Source: Candidatus Lachnocurva vaginae (GTDB lineage Bacteria > Bacillota > Clostridia > Lachnospirales > Lachnospiraceae). From it: a stretch of 64,000 nucleotides of DNA. Shown here in pieces: positions 16,281 through 25,615 of this stretch. The stretch spans positions 1,054,001-1,118,000 of the forward strand of contig CP049781.1 of the NCBI GenBank assembly GCA_011082265.1, given 5' to 3'. Under the pieces are notes generated by a model. The model saw nothing but the letters and a program-made list of their open reading frames with translations, was not told the origin of the DNA and made no database searches. Numbering within the stretch: position 1 is the first letter of the stretch; each line of letters opens with the position of its first letter. Position numbers and translations under genes: made by a program.

Positions 16281-18530
16281 TCAGGCCTTCACACCGCTTA
16301 CTTCCTTTGTATCAAGCTTTTGAATAGCTACATGAAGCACTCTATCCTTTATTTCCTGAGTTCTTCCCTGGTTCCAAAATTGAGTTCCAATATATCCACA
16401 TGTTCTTCTTGCAACAGACATCTTGTCCTGATTACGATTTCCACAATTCGGGCATTCCCAAATAAGCTTTTTACTCTTTTCATCTTCTCTTATCTGAATC
16501 TCTCCGTCATACCCACAGACGTTACAATAATCGGACTTTGTATTTAATTCAGCATACATTATATTTTCATAAATATATTGCATGATAGAAATTACTGCAT
16601 CAATATTGCTTTGCATATTAGGAACTTCAACATAACTTATTGCTCCACCCGGAGAAAGCCTCTGAAATTCTGATTCAAATTTTAGCTTATGAAAAGCGTC
16701 AATCTTTTCTTCAACATGTACATGATATGAATTAGTAATATAGTTCTTATCAGTAACATTAGGAATGATTCCAAATCTCCTCTGAAGGCATTTTGCAAAT
16801 TTATAAGTTGTTGATTCCATCGGTGTTCCATATATACTGTAGCTTATATTTTCAGCTTCTTTCCACTCTTTACACTTATCATTTAATTTCTGCATAACTT
16901 TTAGTGCAAACTTTTTTCCTTTAGGATCCGTATGTGAAACTCCCAGCATTCTCTGGCACATTTCATAAAGCCCTGCATATCCTAATGAAATTGTTGAATA
17001 ATTATTGTATAAAAGCTTATCAATTACTTCACCTTTTTTTAGACGTGCAAGAGCACCATTCTGCCAAAGTATAGGAGCGACATCCGACTTTGTACCCAAA
17101 AGTCTTTCATGTCTGCATCTTAAAGCTTTATGACAAAGCTCAAGTCTTTCCTCTAATATTTTCCAGAATTTATCCATATCTCCATAAGATGAGCAAGCAA
17201 CATCTACAAGATTTAATGTCACAACTCCCTGATTAAATCTTCCATAATACTTGTGTTTCCCATTTTCTCCAAGCCCTTCCGTATCAGTTGTTAAGAATGA
17301 TCTACAACCCATACAAGGAAATACATCGCCTTCCTTGTATTCTTTCATTTTCTTTGCAGAAATATAATCCGGGACCATTCTCTTTGCTGTACATTTTGCT
17401 GCAAGAACTGTAAGATCATAATATTTACTATTCTTATAAATGTTATCTTCGTCTAGAACATAGATAAGCTTAGGAAATGCCGGTGTAATCCATACTCCAT
17501 TTTCATTCTTTACTCCCTGCATTCTCTGAAGAAGTACTTCCTTTATAATCTTTGCAAGGTCATATCTTATCTGTCCATCTTCCACTTCATCCAAATACAT
17601 AAATACAGTTACAAAAGGTGCCTGTCCATTACATGTCATAAGTGTAATAAGCTGATACTGAATCGTCTGAATTCCATTTCTTATCTCTTGATCAAGTCTC
17701 ATTTCTGTAATCTTATTTACTACATCTTCATCTAAGCTATCACCTATAGCTTTTCTTTCTTCGATGACCTGCTCTTTAATTTTCTTTCTTGATATATCAA
17801 CAAAGGGAGCCAAATGAGAAAGTGTAAATGACTGTCCTCCATACTGATTCGATGCAACTTGAGCTACAATCTGAGTTGTAACATTACATGCTGTAAAAAA
17901 GCTGTGAGGCTTTTCTATCATTGTTTCAGAAATCACAGTCCCATTCTGAAGCATATCCTCTAAGTTTATAAGGTCGCAGTTATGCTCTTTTTGTGCAAAA
18001 TAATCTGAATCATGAAAATGTATAATTCCTTCATTATGAGCTTTTACAACATCTTCCGGAAGAAGGAGTCTTTGTGTTAAATCCTTTGATACTTCTCCTG
18101 CCATGTAATCTCTTTGAGTTGAATTTATTACAGGATTTTTATTACTATTTTCCTGCTTTACTTCTTCATTGCTTTGTTCAATAAGAGAAAGTATTCCGTC
18201 ATCTGTAGTATTACTCTTTCTTTTTAATTCTCTTCTATATCTATAACGAACATACTTCTGTGCCACTTCATAGCATCGCATTTCCATTATGCCCGTTTCT
18301 ACCATATCTTGAATATCTTCAACATGCATTGCATGAGATGCTTCTATTGCTCTCTTCTCGATACTCTGTGCAACGGCTTCAATCTGCGATTTATTCATCT
18401 TATATATATCTTTTACATTTGAATTTGCTTTTTTTATAGCATTTATAATCTTTTCTATATCAAAGTCAACTTCATTTCCATTTCTTTTAATTACTTTTAC
18501 TATCGCAGTATCAGAGTCCATAGGTAACAT
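16281..18530 (-). CDS. nrdD: Anaerobic (class III) ribonucleoside-triphosphate reductase
   Basis: NrdD makes dNTPs from NTPs without oxygen. The 749-residue product has an N-terminal ATP-cone (about 8-95, VIKRNGNEVDFDIEKI) for allosteric control and a large barrel domain with the EHNCDLINLED segment. A C-terminal zinc site has CNVCGYDG and CPNCGNRN. The glycyl radical loop is RRTCGYIGTQFW, with the radical-bearing glycine at about residue 712. The upstream region carries three NrdR-box-like sites. The gene is followed immediately by nrdG. Confidence 0.97.
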   Translation of the reverse strand: MLPMDSDTAIVKVIKRNGNEVDFDIEKIINAIKKANSNVKDIYKMNKSQIEAVAQSIEKRAIEASHAMHVEDIQDMVETGIMEMRCYEVAQKYVRYRYRRELKRKSNTTDDGILSLIEQSNEEVKQENSNKNPVINSTQRDYMAGEVSKDLTQRLLLPEDVVKAHNEGIIHFHDSDYFAQKEHNCDLINLEDMLQNGTVISETMIEKPHSFFTACNVTTQIVAQVASNQYGGQSFTLSHLAPFVDISRKKIKEQVIEERKAIGDSLDEDVVNKITEMRLDQEIRNGIQTIQYQLITLMTCNGQAPFVTVFMYLDEVEDGQIRYDLAKIIKEVLLQRMQGVKNENGVWITPAFPKLIYVLDEDNIYKNSKYYDLTVLAAKCTAKRMVPDYISAKKMKEYKEGDVFPCMGCRSFLTTDTEGLGENGKHKYYGRFNQGVVTLNLVDVACSSYGDMDKFWKILEERLELCHKALRCRHERLLGTKSDVAPILWQNGALARLKKGEVIDKLLYNNYSTISLGYAGLYEMCQRMLGVSHTDPKGKKFALKVMQKLNDKCKEWKEAENISYSIYGTPMESTTYKFAKCLQRRFGIIPNVTDKNYITNSYHVHVEEKIDAFHKLKFESEFQRLSPGGAISYVEVPNMQSNIDAVISIMQYIYENIMYAELNTKSDYCNVCGYDGEIQIREDEKSKKLIWECPNCGNRNQDKMSVARRTCGYIGTQFWNQGRTQEIKDRVLHVAIQKLDTKEVSGVKA

Positions 18531-18949
18531 TTTTTCTCTCTCTTTCTAATAATTCTCTTAATTCTCTATTTATTCTTATCGTCATGCTTATAATTCATAT
18601 ATTATCAAATTTCTACATTTTACTAAATCTAGATATATTTATTAAAACACTCACTATATCTTGTGGCAGATAATATAATAGAACAATGAATTATAAAAAG
18701 CAACTATATTTTAAAAAAACACAATATATACGGTAAAAAATACAAGAATTATATATTATTATACAATATATTGTATTGCCTAAAAATAAAGCTGCTAAAT
18801 ATAACCAATCAGTTACATTTAACAGTTTAAAATAGTCTACTTTATTAACTTATGGATAATTCTATTCACTTAAGCTTTCAAATATACCATACACAGTACA
18901 AATATACATAGTATTAAATATACATAGTACAAATATACATAGTATTAAA
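18531..18949. other. Regulatory spacer upstream of nrdD
   Basis: This 419-base region lies between the nrdD start and the stop of the small membrane protein at 18950. It contains no convincing ORF or RNA gene. The half toward nrdD carries NrdR-box-like sites (18651-18776). The part next to 18950 contains a short tandem repeat. No strong sigma-A promoter could be picked on the minus strand. Confidence 0.6.
18651..18776 (-). promoter_or_regulatory. Three NrdR-box-like sites upstream of nrdDG
   Basis: Against the NrdR consensus acaCwAtATaTwGtgt, 18651-18666 (TCACTATATCTTGTGG) matches 13 of 16. 18719-18734 (ACACAATATATACGGT) matches 14 of 16. 18761-18776 (ATACAATATATTGTAT, a perfect palindrome) also matches 14 of 16. 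The last two are offset by 42 bases, about four helical turns. NrdR normally binds paired boxes at nrd promoters and represses when ATP/dATP is high. The nrdR gene is not in the window, so the match is by consensus only. Confidence 0.6.
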
Positions 18950-18950
18950 T
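18894..18950. repeat. Short tandem repeat at the 3' end of the DUF6142-like gene
   Basis: About two copies of a 31-base unit are built from the half-unit AAATATACATAGTA(C/T). The repeat reaches the stop codon of the gene at 18950. Confidence 0.65.
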
Positions 18951-19267
18951 CAGACATAACCTATTACAAAAATTGAAAACCAAATTAAAAGTGAAATAAT
19001 TGTAAATATAAGTCCAATTCTTCGTGATGCCAAATTAAATTGCTTCTTTTTCTGTTCCCTTATTGATATTATTAAAAATACTACCGACAGTACAAAAAAT
19101 ACCATACCTATTCCCGGTAAGATTTTATCAATATTTCCGGATTTTTCTATTGTTTTAATAAGGACACCTATAAAAAAAGAAATAGAAATTAAGGACAATA
19201 TAGTAAGAAATATTGAAGTTATACTGCTCTTCTTCTGTTCATTATGATGTCGTTTACGTTTTTTCAT
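18950..19267 (-). CDS. Small three-TM membrane protein (DUF6142-like)
   Basis: This 105-residue protein begins with a basic, His-rich cytoplasmic stretch (MKKRKRHHNEQKKSS). Three hydrophobic segments follow at about 17-38, 50-68 and 84-104, with a RIGL turn before the last. It resembles small proteins annotated as DUF6142 in Lachnospiraceae; function unknown. It is a single-gene unit divergent from the CorC-like gene. No catalytic motif is visible. Confidence 0.65.
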   Translation of the reverse strand: MKKRKRHHNEQKKSSITSIFLTILSLISISFFIGVLIKTIEKSGNIDKILPGIGMVFFVLSVVFLIISIREQKKKQFNLASRRIGLIFTIISLLIWFSIFVIGYV

Positions 19268-19348
19268 CCTATCCTCCGTTTAATGTCGGATTCTTCTTTT
19301 TCCAGCATTTAGAGTTTACCACTCATCATATATATGAACAAGGGGAAA

Positions 19349-19377
19349 TTGACAAGCATTAATGATACACATAAAAT
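19349..19377 (+). promoter_or_regulatory. Sigma-A promoter of the CorC-like gene
   Basis: TTGACA (19349-19354), a 17-base spacer and TAAAAT (19372-19377) form a near-consensus promoter. It lies 28 bases before the ATG at 19405, which has its own AAAAGGGG ribosome-binding site. Confidence 0.8.
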
Positions 19378-19404
19378 AATAGATAGAGTTAGAAAAGGGG
19401 TATT

Positions 19405-20727
19405 ATGACATATACTGCTAATATAATTATACTTATAGTTTTAGTAATTTTATCTGCATATTTTTCATCAGCCGAAACAGCTCTTACAACTGTTAATAGA
19501 ATTAAACTTAAAACGATGGTGGAAGAAAAAAATGACAAACGAGCTGCTTTAGTTTTAAAAATTACTGATAACAAAAGGAAAATGATTTCAGCTATTCTCA
19601 TAGGAAATAACATTGTAAATCTTTCAGCATCATCTCTTGCGACAAGCATGGCTATTGCATTTTTTGGAAATTTCGGAGTCGGAATTGCAACAGGAATTAT
19701 GACTCTTATCATATTAATTTTGGGAGAAATTATTCCTAAAAATTTTGCGGCACTTCATTCTCTTTCACTTTCAAGATTTTACGCAAAAAGTATATATCTT
19801 ATTATGAAAATTTTAACTCCATTTATTTTTATAATAAATGTAATATCAATTTTTATAATGAGAATATTTGGTGTAAGTTTAAAAGACGTAAATGAAATTT
19901 TATCCACTGAAGAGATTCGAACTTTAGTTGATTTCAGTGAGGAAAAAGGTGTTATTGAAGAGAATGAAAAAACATTTATAAATAATATTTTTGACTTTTC
20001 GGATTCTATGGTAAAAGAGATTATGGTACCTAGAATCGATATAAAATCAGTTGATGTAAATTCTTCTTACAATAAGCTTATAACTTTCTATAATCAGGAA
20101 AGAAAGACAAGATTTCCTGTTTACGAAGGTGAAAAAGATAATATCATAGGTATTATTAATATGAAAGATCTTATTGAAGTAAATGATGATGATAAATTTT
20201 CTATAAGGAAATTTTTAAGAGAACCCTTTTATACTTATGAAAGGAAAAATACAGCGGATCTTTTCGCTCAAATGCAGCAGAAATCTATTCCTATGGCTTT
20301 AATTTTGGATGAATATGGCGAGCTTTCAGGACTTGTTACACTTGAGGATTTACTTGAAGAGTTGGTTGGAGAAATAAGAGATGAATATGACAGTGATGAG
20401 GAAGACGACCTCACGCAGATAAGTAACTGCGAATTTCTGGCAAAGGGATCAATTAACCTTGATGATTTAAACAATCTTCTCCCTCTTAATTTTGAATCCG
20501 AAGATTATGATACATTGGGCGGTTATCTTACAGGACTTTTCGATCATTTCCCAAAAACAGGCGAAACTTATGTTACAGGTAGTGGAATTATACTTTCAGT
20601 TTCTAAAATAAAAAGGAAGAGAATAATAAAAGTTCTAATAAAATTCCCTTCCCCTATAAATCTTCCTGATGAAAATAAAGATAATCAAGATGAAAAACAA
20701 ATAAATAAAGAAAACTCAAATAAATAA
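19405..20727 (+). CDS. CNNM/CorC (HlyC) family membrane protein with CBS pair
   Basis: The 440-residue product has a DUF21/CNNM transmembrane domain (about 1-175, starting ILSAYFSSAETALTTVNRIK, with GEIIPKNFA). A CBS-domain pair follows (about 200-330, opening VKEIMVPRIDIKSV and including LILDEYGELSGLVTLEDLLEE, with a probable adenosine-nucleotide site). A CorC_HlyC domain comes next (about 345-425), then a short charged tail. Such proteins are linked to Mg2+/Co2+ efflux or sensing; the old hemolysin label is not meaningful. A 19-base direct duplication straddles the stop codon (about 20699-20736). It is convergent with engB and no terminator is visible in the 45-base gap. Confidence 0.9.
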   Translation: MTYTANIIILIVLVILSAYFSSAETALTTVNRIKLKTMVEEKNDKRAALVLKITDNKRKMISAILIGNNIVNLSASSLATSMAIAFFGNFGVGIATGIMTLIILILGEIIPKNFAALHSLSLSRFYAKSIYLIMKILTPFIFIINVISIFIMRIFGVSLKDVNEILSTEEIRTLVDFSEEKGVIEENEKTFINNIFDFSDSMVKEIMVPRIDIKSVDVNSSYNKLITFYNQERKTRFPVYEGEKDNIIGIINMKDLIEVNDDDKFSIRKFLREPFYTYERKNTADLFAQMQQKSIPMALILDEYGELSGLVTLEDLLEELVGEIRDEYDSDEEDDLTQISNCEFLAKGSINLDDLNNLLPLNFESEDYDTLGGYLTGLFDHFPKTGETYVTGSGIILSVSKIKRKRIIKVLIKFPSPINLPDENKDNQDEKQINKENSNK

Positions 20728-20772
20728 AGAAAACTCAAATCATTAAAAGTAGATTTTAACTTAAAAATTAAA

Positions 20773-21378
20773 TCAGCCTTCCTGCTCTAAAACCTGTGAC
20801 AATAAATCAAGTACAGTATTAAGTCCGGTTTTATCTACTGAAGAAAAAGGAATAACCAATAAATCCTTTCGTTTTTGTTCTTTTTTTTCAAGTTCACTTT
20901 TTACGATTTCAGCATTTCTTTTGAGTTCATAAGGCTTTAATTTGTCAGCCTTTGTAGCTATGATTATCGGCTGAAAATCAAGAAATCTAAGCCATTCATA
21001 CATACTTATATCATCTTTTGTAGGTTTATGTCTTATATCTATAAGCTGAAAAACATAATAAAGTTTCTCGGAACCTACAAGATAACTCTGTATCATCTCG
21101 CCCCATTTTTCTCTCATATCTTTTGAAATTTTTGCATACCCATAGCCGGGTAAATCTACTAAATATAACTCATTATTTATAAGGTAATAATTTATTGTTT
21201 GAGTCTTTCCAGGCTTACCTGAAGTTCTTGCAAGAGCTTTCCTATTCATAAGAGTATTAATAAGGCTTGATTTTCCAACATTTGATCTTCCACAAAATGC
21301 AACTTCCGGCAGATCATTTTTAGGAAGTTTGGAAGTTATCCCGCATACAGTTTTCAATTCTGCTGAATGTATAGTCAT
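20773..21378 (-). CDS. engB: Ribosome biogenesis GTP-binding protein EngB/YsxC
   Basis: This 201-residue TRAFAC GTPase acts in 50S subunit assembly. G1 is GRSNVGKSSLIN, G2/switch includes PGKTQTINYY, G3 is DLPGYGYA, G4 is ATKADKL and G5 is IPFSSVD, all intact. It follows clpX after 77 bases on the same strand, as in many Firmicutes where engB closes the tig-clpP-clpX-lon group. lon is absent here. Confidence 0.96.
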   Translation of the reverse strand: MTIHSAELKTVCGITSKLPKNDLPEVAFCGRSNVGKSSLINTLMNRKALARTSGKPGKTQTINYYLINNELYLVDLPGYGYAKISKDMREKWGEMIQSYLVGSEKLYYVFQLIDIRHKPTKDDISMYEWLRFLDFQPIIIATKADKLKPYELKRNAEIVKSELEKKEQKRKDLLVIPFSSVDKTGLNTVLDLLSQVLEQEG

Positions 21379-21455
21379 ATTTTCCTCTTAATTATGCTGA
21401 TAAATTACTATTTGCTTTTTTATATAAAATATCAATTCCGCTTTTAACAAATCCT

Positions 21456-22748
21456 CTAAGCAGTCTTCTTAGACTCATCTTCTTCGTTATTTACTTCATA
21501 AAGCGATAAATCTTTCTTACTATATTTTTTTAAATTATTTTCTGCAATTTCTTTTGTAATATTAATTTCTGTTATAGATTCATCTGAAGGAACATTATAC
21601 ATATAGTCCATCATAATGCTTTCCATTATAGCTCTAAGGCCTCTAGCTCCCGTCTTTCTTTCGATAGACTTTTTAGCTATAAGCTTAAGTGCCTCATCAT
21701 CAAATGTAAGCTTTACATTATCAAGTCTGAATAACTCTATATACTGCTTCGTAAGAGAGTTTTTCGGTTCTTTTAAAATTCTTACCATATCCTCTTCACT
21801 TATCTCATCAAGTGCAACATTAATAGGTACACGACCGATAAACTCAGGTATAAGTCCGAATTTTATAAAATCCTGAGGCATTACTTTTCTAAGTAAATCA
21901 CCGATTACAATCTTCTGTCTGTCTCTTATTTCAGCTCCGAATCCCATCGTAGCTTCGCTTATTCTCTCTTCAATTATCTTGTCAAGGCCTTCAAAAGCTC
22001 CTCCGCAGATAAATAAAATATTTGATGTATCAATTTGAATAAGTTGCTGCTGCGGATGCTTTCTTCCACCCTGAGGAGGAACTGATGCTATTGTCCCTTC
22101 AATAAGTTTAAGAAGTGCTTGCTGTACACCTTCTCCGGAGACATCGCGAGTTATGGAAACATTTTCACTCTTCTTTGAAATCTTATCGATTTCGTCAATG
22201 TATACAATACCAAGCTCCGCTTTTTTTACGTCATAATCAGCAGCCTGAATAAGCTTTAATAGAATATTTTCAACATCTTCACCTACATATCCAGCTTCTG
22301 TAAGAGTTGTTGCATCTGAAATTGCAAATGGCACTCCGAGTTCTCTTGCAAGAGTCTGTGCAAGAAGAGTCTTTCCGCTACCCGTAGGACCTAAAAGAAG
22401 TACATTTGACTTTTGAAGTTCGACTTTCGACTCATCCTTTGACATAATTCTCTTGTAATGGTTATAAACTGCTACTGATAAAACCTTCTTTGCATCTTCC
22501 TGACCAATTACATACTGATCTAAAAATTCTTTTAATTCTTTAGGTTTTTTTAGATTAATTGTATATTCATCTTCATCTTTGCTTTTTTCGTCGTCTCCTT
22601 CGTAAATTTCTTCTTCAATAATATCATTGCAAACACTTATGCATTCATCGCAAATACATACTCCATTTGTACCTGCAATAATTTTCTTTACTTCCGGTTC
22701 AGATTTCCCGCAAAATGAGCATCTTACATAATTATCTTTTTTTGCCAT
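21456..22748 (-). CDS. clpX: ATP-dependent protease ATP-binding subunit ClpX
   Basis: ClpX unfolds substrates and feeds them to ClpP. The 430-residue protein has an N-terminal zinc-binding domain (Cys10, Cys13, Cys33, Cys36). The AAA+ module has Walker A GPTGSGKT, pore loop GYVGED, Walker B IVYIDEIDKI, sensor IPEFIGRVP and the C-terminal ERKTGARGLRAI arginine motif. The IGF-type ClpP contact loop appears as the TMGFGAE segment. Its start overlaps the clpP stop (TAATG), so the two are translationally coupled. Confidence 0.97.
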   Translation of the reverse strand: MAKKDNYVRCSFCGKSEPEVKKIIAGTNGVCICDECISVCNDIIEEEIYEGDDEKSKDEDEYTINLKKPKELKEFLDQYVIGQEDAKKVLSVAVYNHYKRIMSKDESKVELQKSNVLLLGPTGSGKTLLAQTLARELGVPFAISDATTLTEAGYVGEDVENILLKLIQAADYDVKKAELGIVYIDEIDKISKKSENVSITRDVSGEGVQQALLKLIEGTIASVPPQGGRKHPQQQLIQIDTSNILFICGGAFEGLDKIIEERISEATMGFGAEIRDRQKIVIGDLLRKVMPQDFIKFGLIPEFIGRVPINVALDEISEEDMVRILKEPKNSLTKQYIELFRLDNVKLTFDDEALKLIAKKSIERKTGARGLRAIMESIMMDYMYNVPSDESITEINITKEIAENNLKKYSKKDLSLYEVNNEEDESKKTA

Positions 22749-23359
22749 TATTTATTATCATCCTTTTTTGCTGCATCAGATCTACTCTTAATAATACTAT
22801 CTATAAGTCCATAATCTAGAGCTTCCTGCGGACTCATGAAATGATCTCTATCAGTATCCTTTACAACCTGTTCATAAGGTTTTCCTGTATTTTCAGATAA
22901 GATACGATTTAATCTCTCTTTAGTTTTTAAGATATTTTCCGCAGCAATCTGAATTTCTGTAGCCTGTCCTCTAGTTCCGCCTGAAGGCTGGTGAATCATA
23001 ATTTCAGAATTTGGAAGTGCAAATCTCTTTCCTTTAGCTCCTCCTGCTAAAAGAAATGAGCCCATAGAAGCTGCAAGCCCTACACATATAGTAGATACAT
23101 CGCATTTGATATATTGCATAGTATCATATATTCCAAGTCCTGCAGTAACCATTCCTCCCGGAGAATTAATATATAAATGAATATCTTTATTAGGGTCCTG
23201 TGACTCTAAAAATAGAAGCTCTGCAATTACAATCTGAGCTGTCGTTTCATTTACTTCTTCTCCTAAAAATATGATTCTGTCTTTTAAAAGACGGCTGTAA
23301 AGATCGTAAGATCTCTCTCCATTACTATTCTGTTCGATGACATAAGGTATTGTTGCCAT
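22748..23359 (-). CDS. clpP: ATP-dependent Clp protease proteolytic subunit
   Basis: This 203-residue serine protease forms the tetradecameric chamber partnered by ClpX. The catalytic triad is visible: Ser98 in GLAASMGS, His123 in MIHQPSGG and Asp172 in DTDRDHF. A GGAGTTATGGC-like region with AATGGAGGGG precedes the ATG. It is separated from tig by a strong terminator hairpin at 23404, so ClpP levels depend on read-through or an internal promoter. Confidence 0.97.
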   Translation of the reverse strand: MATIPYVIEQNSNGERSYDLYSRLLKDRIIFLGEEVNETTAQIVIAELLFLESQDPNKDIHLYINSPGGMVTAGLGIYDTMQYIKCDVSTICVGLAASMGSFLLAGGAKGKRFALPNSEIMIHQPSGGTRGQATEIQIAAENILKTKERLNRILSENTGKPYEQVVKDTDRDHFMSPQEALDYGLIDSIIKSRSDAAKKDDNK

Positions 23360-23403
23360 AACCCCTCCATTCCTTCTTTTGATTTATAGTTAATACTAAA
23401 AAG

Positions 23404-23426
23404 AAAAGCCGCCATCGGCGGCTTTT
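23404..23426 (-). terminator. Intrinsic terminator after tig
   Basis: AAAAGCCGCC / GGCGGCTTTT is a perfect 10-bp stem with a 3-base loop, 18 bases past the tig stop on the minus strand, followed by TTTTCTTTTT. It probably ends most tig transcripts before clpP. Confidence 0.9.
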
Positions 23427-23443
23427 GAAAATTTATAATAATA

Positions 23444-24814
23444 TTATTTGTCTGATTTCTTTTCTTCAGCCTTTTTTGTTGTTTTCTTGGCTGCCGCATT
23501 TTTAGCAGGAGCTTTTTTATCCTTAGATGCAGCTTTTTCTTTTACATTAGCCATGATTAAATCAATTGCTTTCTCGACTTTTATATCATCAGCCATGCTC
23601 TTTCTGTCATCATCTGAAATATTCTTCTTTAAATCTTCTACAGGCATCTTGTACTGATCAGCAATCTTCTTGATATTTTCATCAATTTCATTATCTGAAA
23701 CTTCAATCTTTTCAACTTCAGCAATCTTTTCTAATACGAGCGTAGATTTAATTCTTCTTATAGCATCCGGTTCAATCTGTTTCTTTAATATATCAACACT
23801 TGTTCCGGTATATTCAAGATACTGTTTAAATGTAAAGCCTTGTCTTTTTATATTCTGTTCCATCTCACTAATCATTCTGTCAACCTGAGCATCAATCATA
23901 GCTTGTGGAATATCCATCTTTGCATCTGAAACTATCTTCTCAATAGCTTCATCTTCTTGTCTACCCTTTGCAGCATCTTCCTTTGCTTTTACAAGCTGTT
24001 TTTCAACGCCTTCCTTATAATCGTCAACTGAATCAAATTCTGAAACATCTTGAACAAATTCTACATCTAACTTAGGAAGTTCTTTTTTTAGTACTTCATT
24101 AATGTGAACTTTGAAAAGTGCAGGTTTTCCTGCTAACTCCTTAGCCTGATATTCCTTAGGGAAAGTAACATTTACTTCAACATCTTCGCCCTTTTTCTTT
24201 CCGATAAGCTGATCTTCAAATGTATCAATAAATGAATGAGAGCCTAACACAAGCTTGTAGTTTTCTCCCTTTCCACCTTCAAATGCCTTACCGTCCATGA
24301 AACCTTCGAAGTTAATGTCAACAGTATCCTGTTCTTTTGAAGCTCTCTTAACTTCAACCATTCTTGAATTCTGTTCAAGCTGCTTTTTAATTTCAGCTTC
24401 AACATCCTTCTTAAGGACCTTAGTATCGGCCTTTGTTACTGTAACTCCCTTATATTTTCCAAGTTCAACTTCAGGTTTTACAGCTACTTCGGCAGTAAAT
24501 ATAAATTCTTTTCCCTTTTCAACCTGTTCAATATTTATCTTAGGTTGAGAAACTATGTCTAAACCGCTTTCTTCATAAGCTTTCGGATATACTTCTTTTA
24601 ATAAAATGTCTGAAGCATCCTCATAAAATACATTAGGTCCATACATACGCTCTACAAAAGCTCTTGGAACTTTCCCTTTTCTGAATCCTGGAACGGAAAT
24701 AGTGTGTTTCTGACGCTGAAATGCCTTTTCGCATGCTTCGTCAAATTGCTTAGCTTCTACTGTTATAGTAAGCTTTGCCATATTATGTTCTAAATTCTCA
24801 ACCTGTAAGTTCAT
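23444..24814 (-). CDS. tig: Trigger factor, ribosome-associated chaperone
   Basis: This 456-residue protein binds nascent chains at the exit tunnel. The N-terminal ribosome-binding domain carries the signature VPGFRKGKVPRAFVERMYG (near residue 40). The FKBP-type prolyl isomerase domain follows (about 150-245, VDINFEGFMDGKAFEGG). A helical C-terminal substrate-binding domain comes next. The last 25 residues are an Ala/Lys-rich tail (AKNAAAKKTTKKAEE). The start has AAGGAGGA upstream. It heads the tig-clpP-clpX-engB cluster. Confidence 0.97.
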   Translation of the reverse strand: MNLQVENLEHNMAKLTITVEAKQFDEACEKAFQRQKHTISVPGFRKGKVPRAFVERMYGPNVFYEDASDILLKEVYPKAYEESGLDIVSQPKINIEQVEKGKEFIFTAEVAVKPEVELGKYKGVTVTKADTKVLKKDVEAEIKKQLEQNSRMVEVKRASKEQDTVDINFEGFMDGKAFEGGKGENYKLVLGSHSFIDTFEDQLIGKKKGEDVEVNVTFPKEYQAKELAGKPALFKVHINEVLKKELPKLDVEFVQDVSEFDSVDDYKEGVEKQLVKAKEDAAKGRQEDEAIEKIVSDAKMDIPQAMIDAQVDRMISEMEQNIKRQGFTFKQYLEYTGTSVDILKKQIEPDAIRRIKSTLVLEKIAEVEKIEVSDNEIDENIKKIADQYKMPVEDLKKNISDDDRKSMADDIKVEKAIDLIMANVKEKAASKDKKAPAKNAAAKKTTKKAEEKKSDK

Positions 24815-24873
24815 CTTTCTTTAATATCCTCCTTAAGTGTCTTTGTGCCTGCATTTTTTCACAAGCAAGAAAA

Positions 24874-24902
24874 ATTATAACATAGGATTTTATTATTTAC
24901 AA
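24874..24902 (-). promoter_or_regulatory. tig promoter
   Basis: On the minus strand TTGTAA (24897-24902), a 17-base spacer and a perfect TATAAT (24874-24879) lie about 60 bases before the tig start. Confidence 0.7.
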
Positions 24903-24912
24903 ACAAAACCTA

Positions 24913-25461
24913 TTAATAAAAAGCAATTTCTTTTTTAACTTTTTCTGCGGTTTTTTCATCCGTTAAGTACGAAACTATTTTTAGTGCAAAAGGAATCGAT
25001 GCACCAAGACCTCTTCCTGTAATTATATTATCACTTACAACTACAGGCTCATCCTTATAGTCAGCACCATTTAATTCTTTGTCCATTCCCGGAAAACAAG
25101 TTGCCTTATGACCATGCAAAATTCCTGCTTTTCCTAAAACTGTAGGACCTGCACAAACTGCGGCAACCATCTTTCCTTTTTCATTAAAGTTCTGTAATGC
25201 ATTAATTAAAAGTATATTATCTCTAAGATTTTCAACGCCCTTAAGTCCTCCCGGTACAACTAGTCCGTCATAATCTTTCAAATCTATATCTTTAAAATTT
25301 GCATCAGTATCTATCGAAACATTATGAGAGCTTAAAATTTTTCCTCTATTCTGAGCTGAAACAAGAGTAACCTCTATACCTGCTCTTCTAAGTACATCAA
25401 CAACCGTAAGCATTTCAACCTCTTCCGTTCCATATGCTGCAAATACAACTATTTTTTTCAT
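24913..25461 (-). CDS. DJ-1/PfpI family protein
   Basis: This 182-residue protein has the DJ-1 superfamily fold. It starts KKIVVFAAYGTEEVEMLTVVDVL with the family glutamate. It has the nucleophile elbow VAAVCAGPTVLG (Cys near residue 105) and the GRGLGASIPFALKIV C-terminal segment. Members are deglycase/chaperone-like (YajL, YhbO) and linked to oxidative or carbonyl stress; the precise activity is debated. It is upstream of tig on the same strand, about 98 bases away, and divergent from the CYTH gene. Confidence 0.88.
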   Translation of the reverse strand: MKKIVVFAAYGTEEVEMLTVVDVLRRAGIEVTLVSAQNRGKILSSHNVSIDTDANFKDIDLKDYDGLVVPGGLKGVENLRDNILLINALQNFNEKGKMVAAVCAGPTVLGKAGILHGHKATCFPGMDKELNGADYKDEPVVVSDNIITGRGLGASIPFALKIVSYLTDEKTAEKVKKEIAFY

Positions 25462-25615
25462 TGTAAACTCCCTTCAATAATACTAATATAGATATATAAG
25501 AAAAATTCAAAAACAATATTTTAATTGCTATATAATTTAATTAATATAGCATTACGAATAAATTTTAACATAAATAGAAAAAAATAAAACACATATATTA
25601 AAAAGAAAGAAAAAA

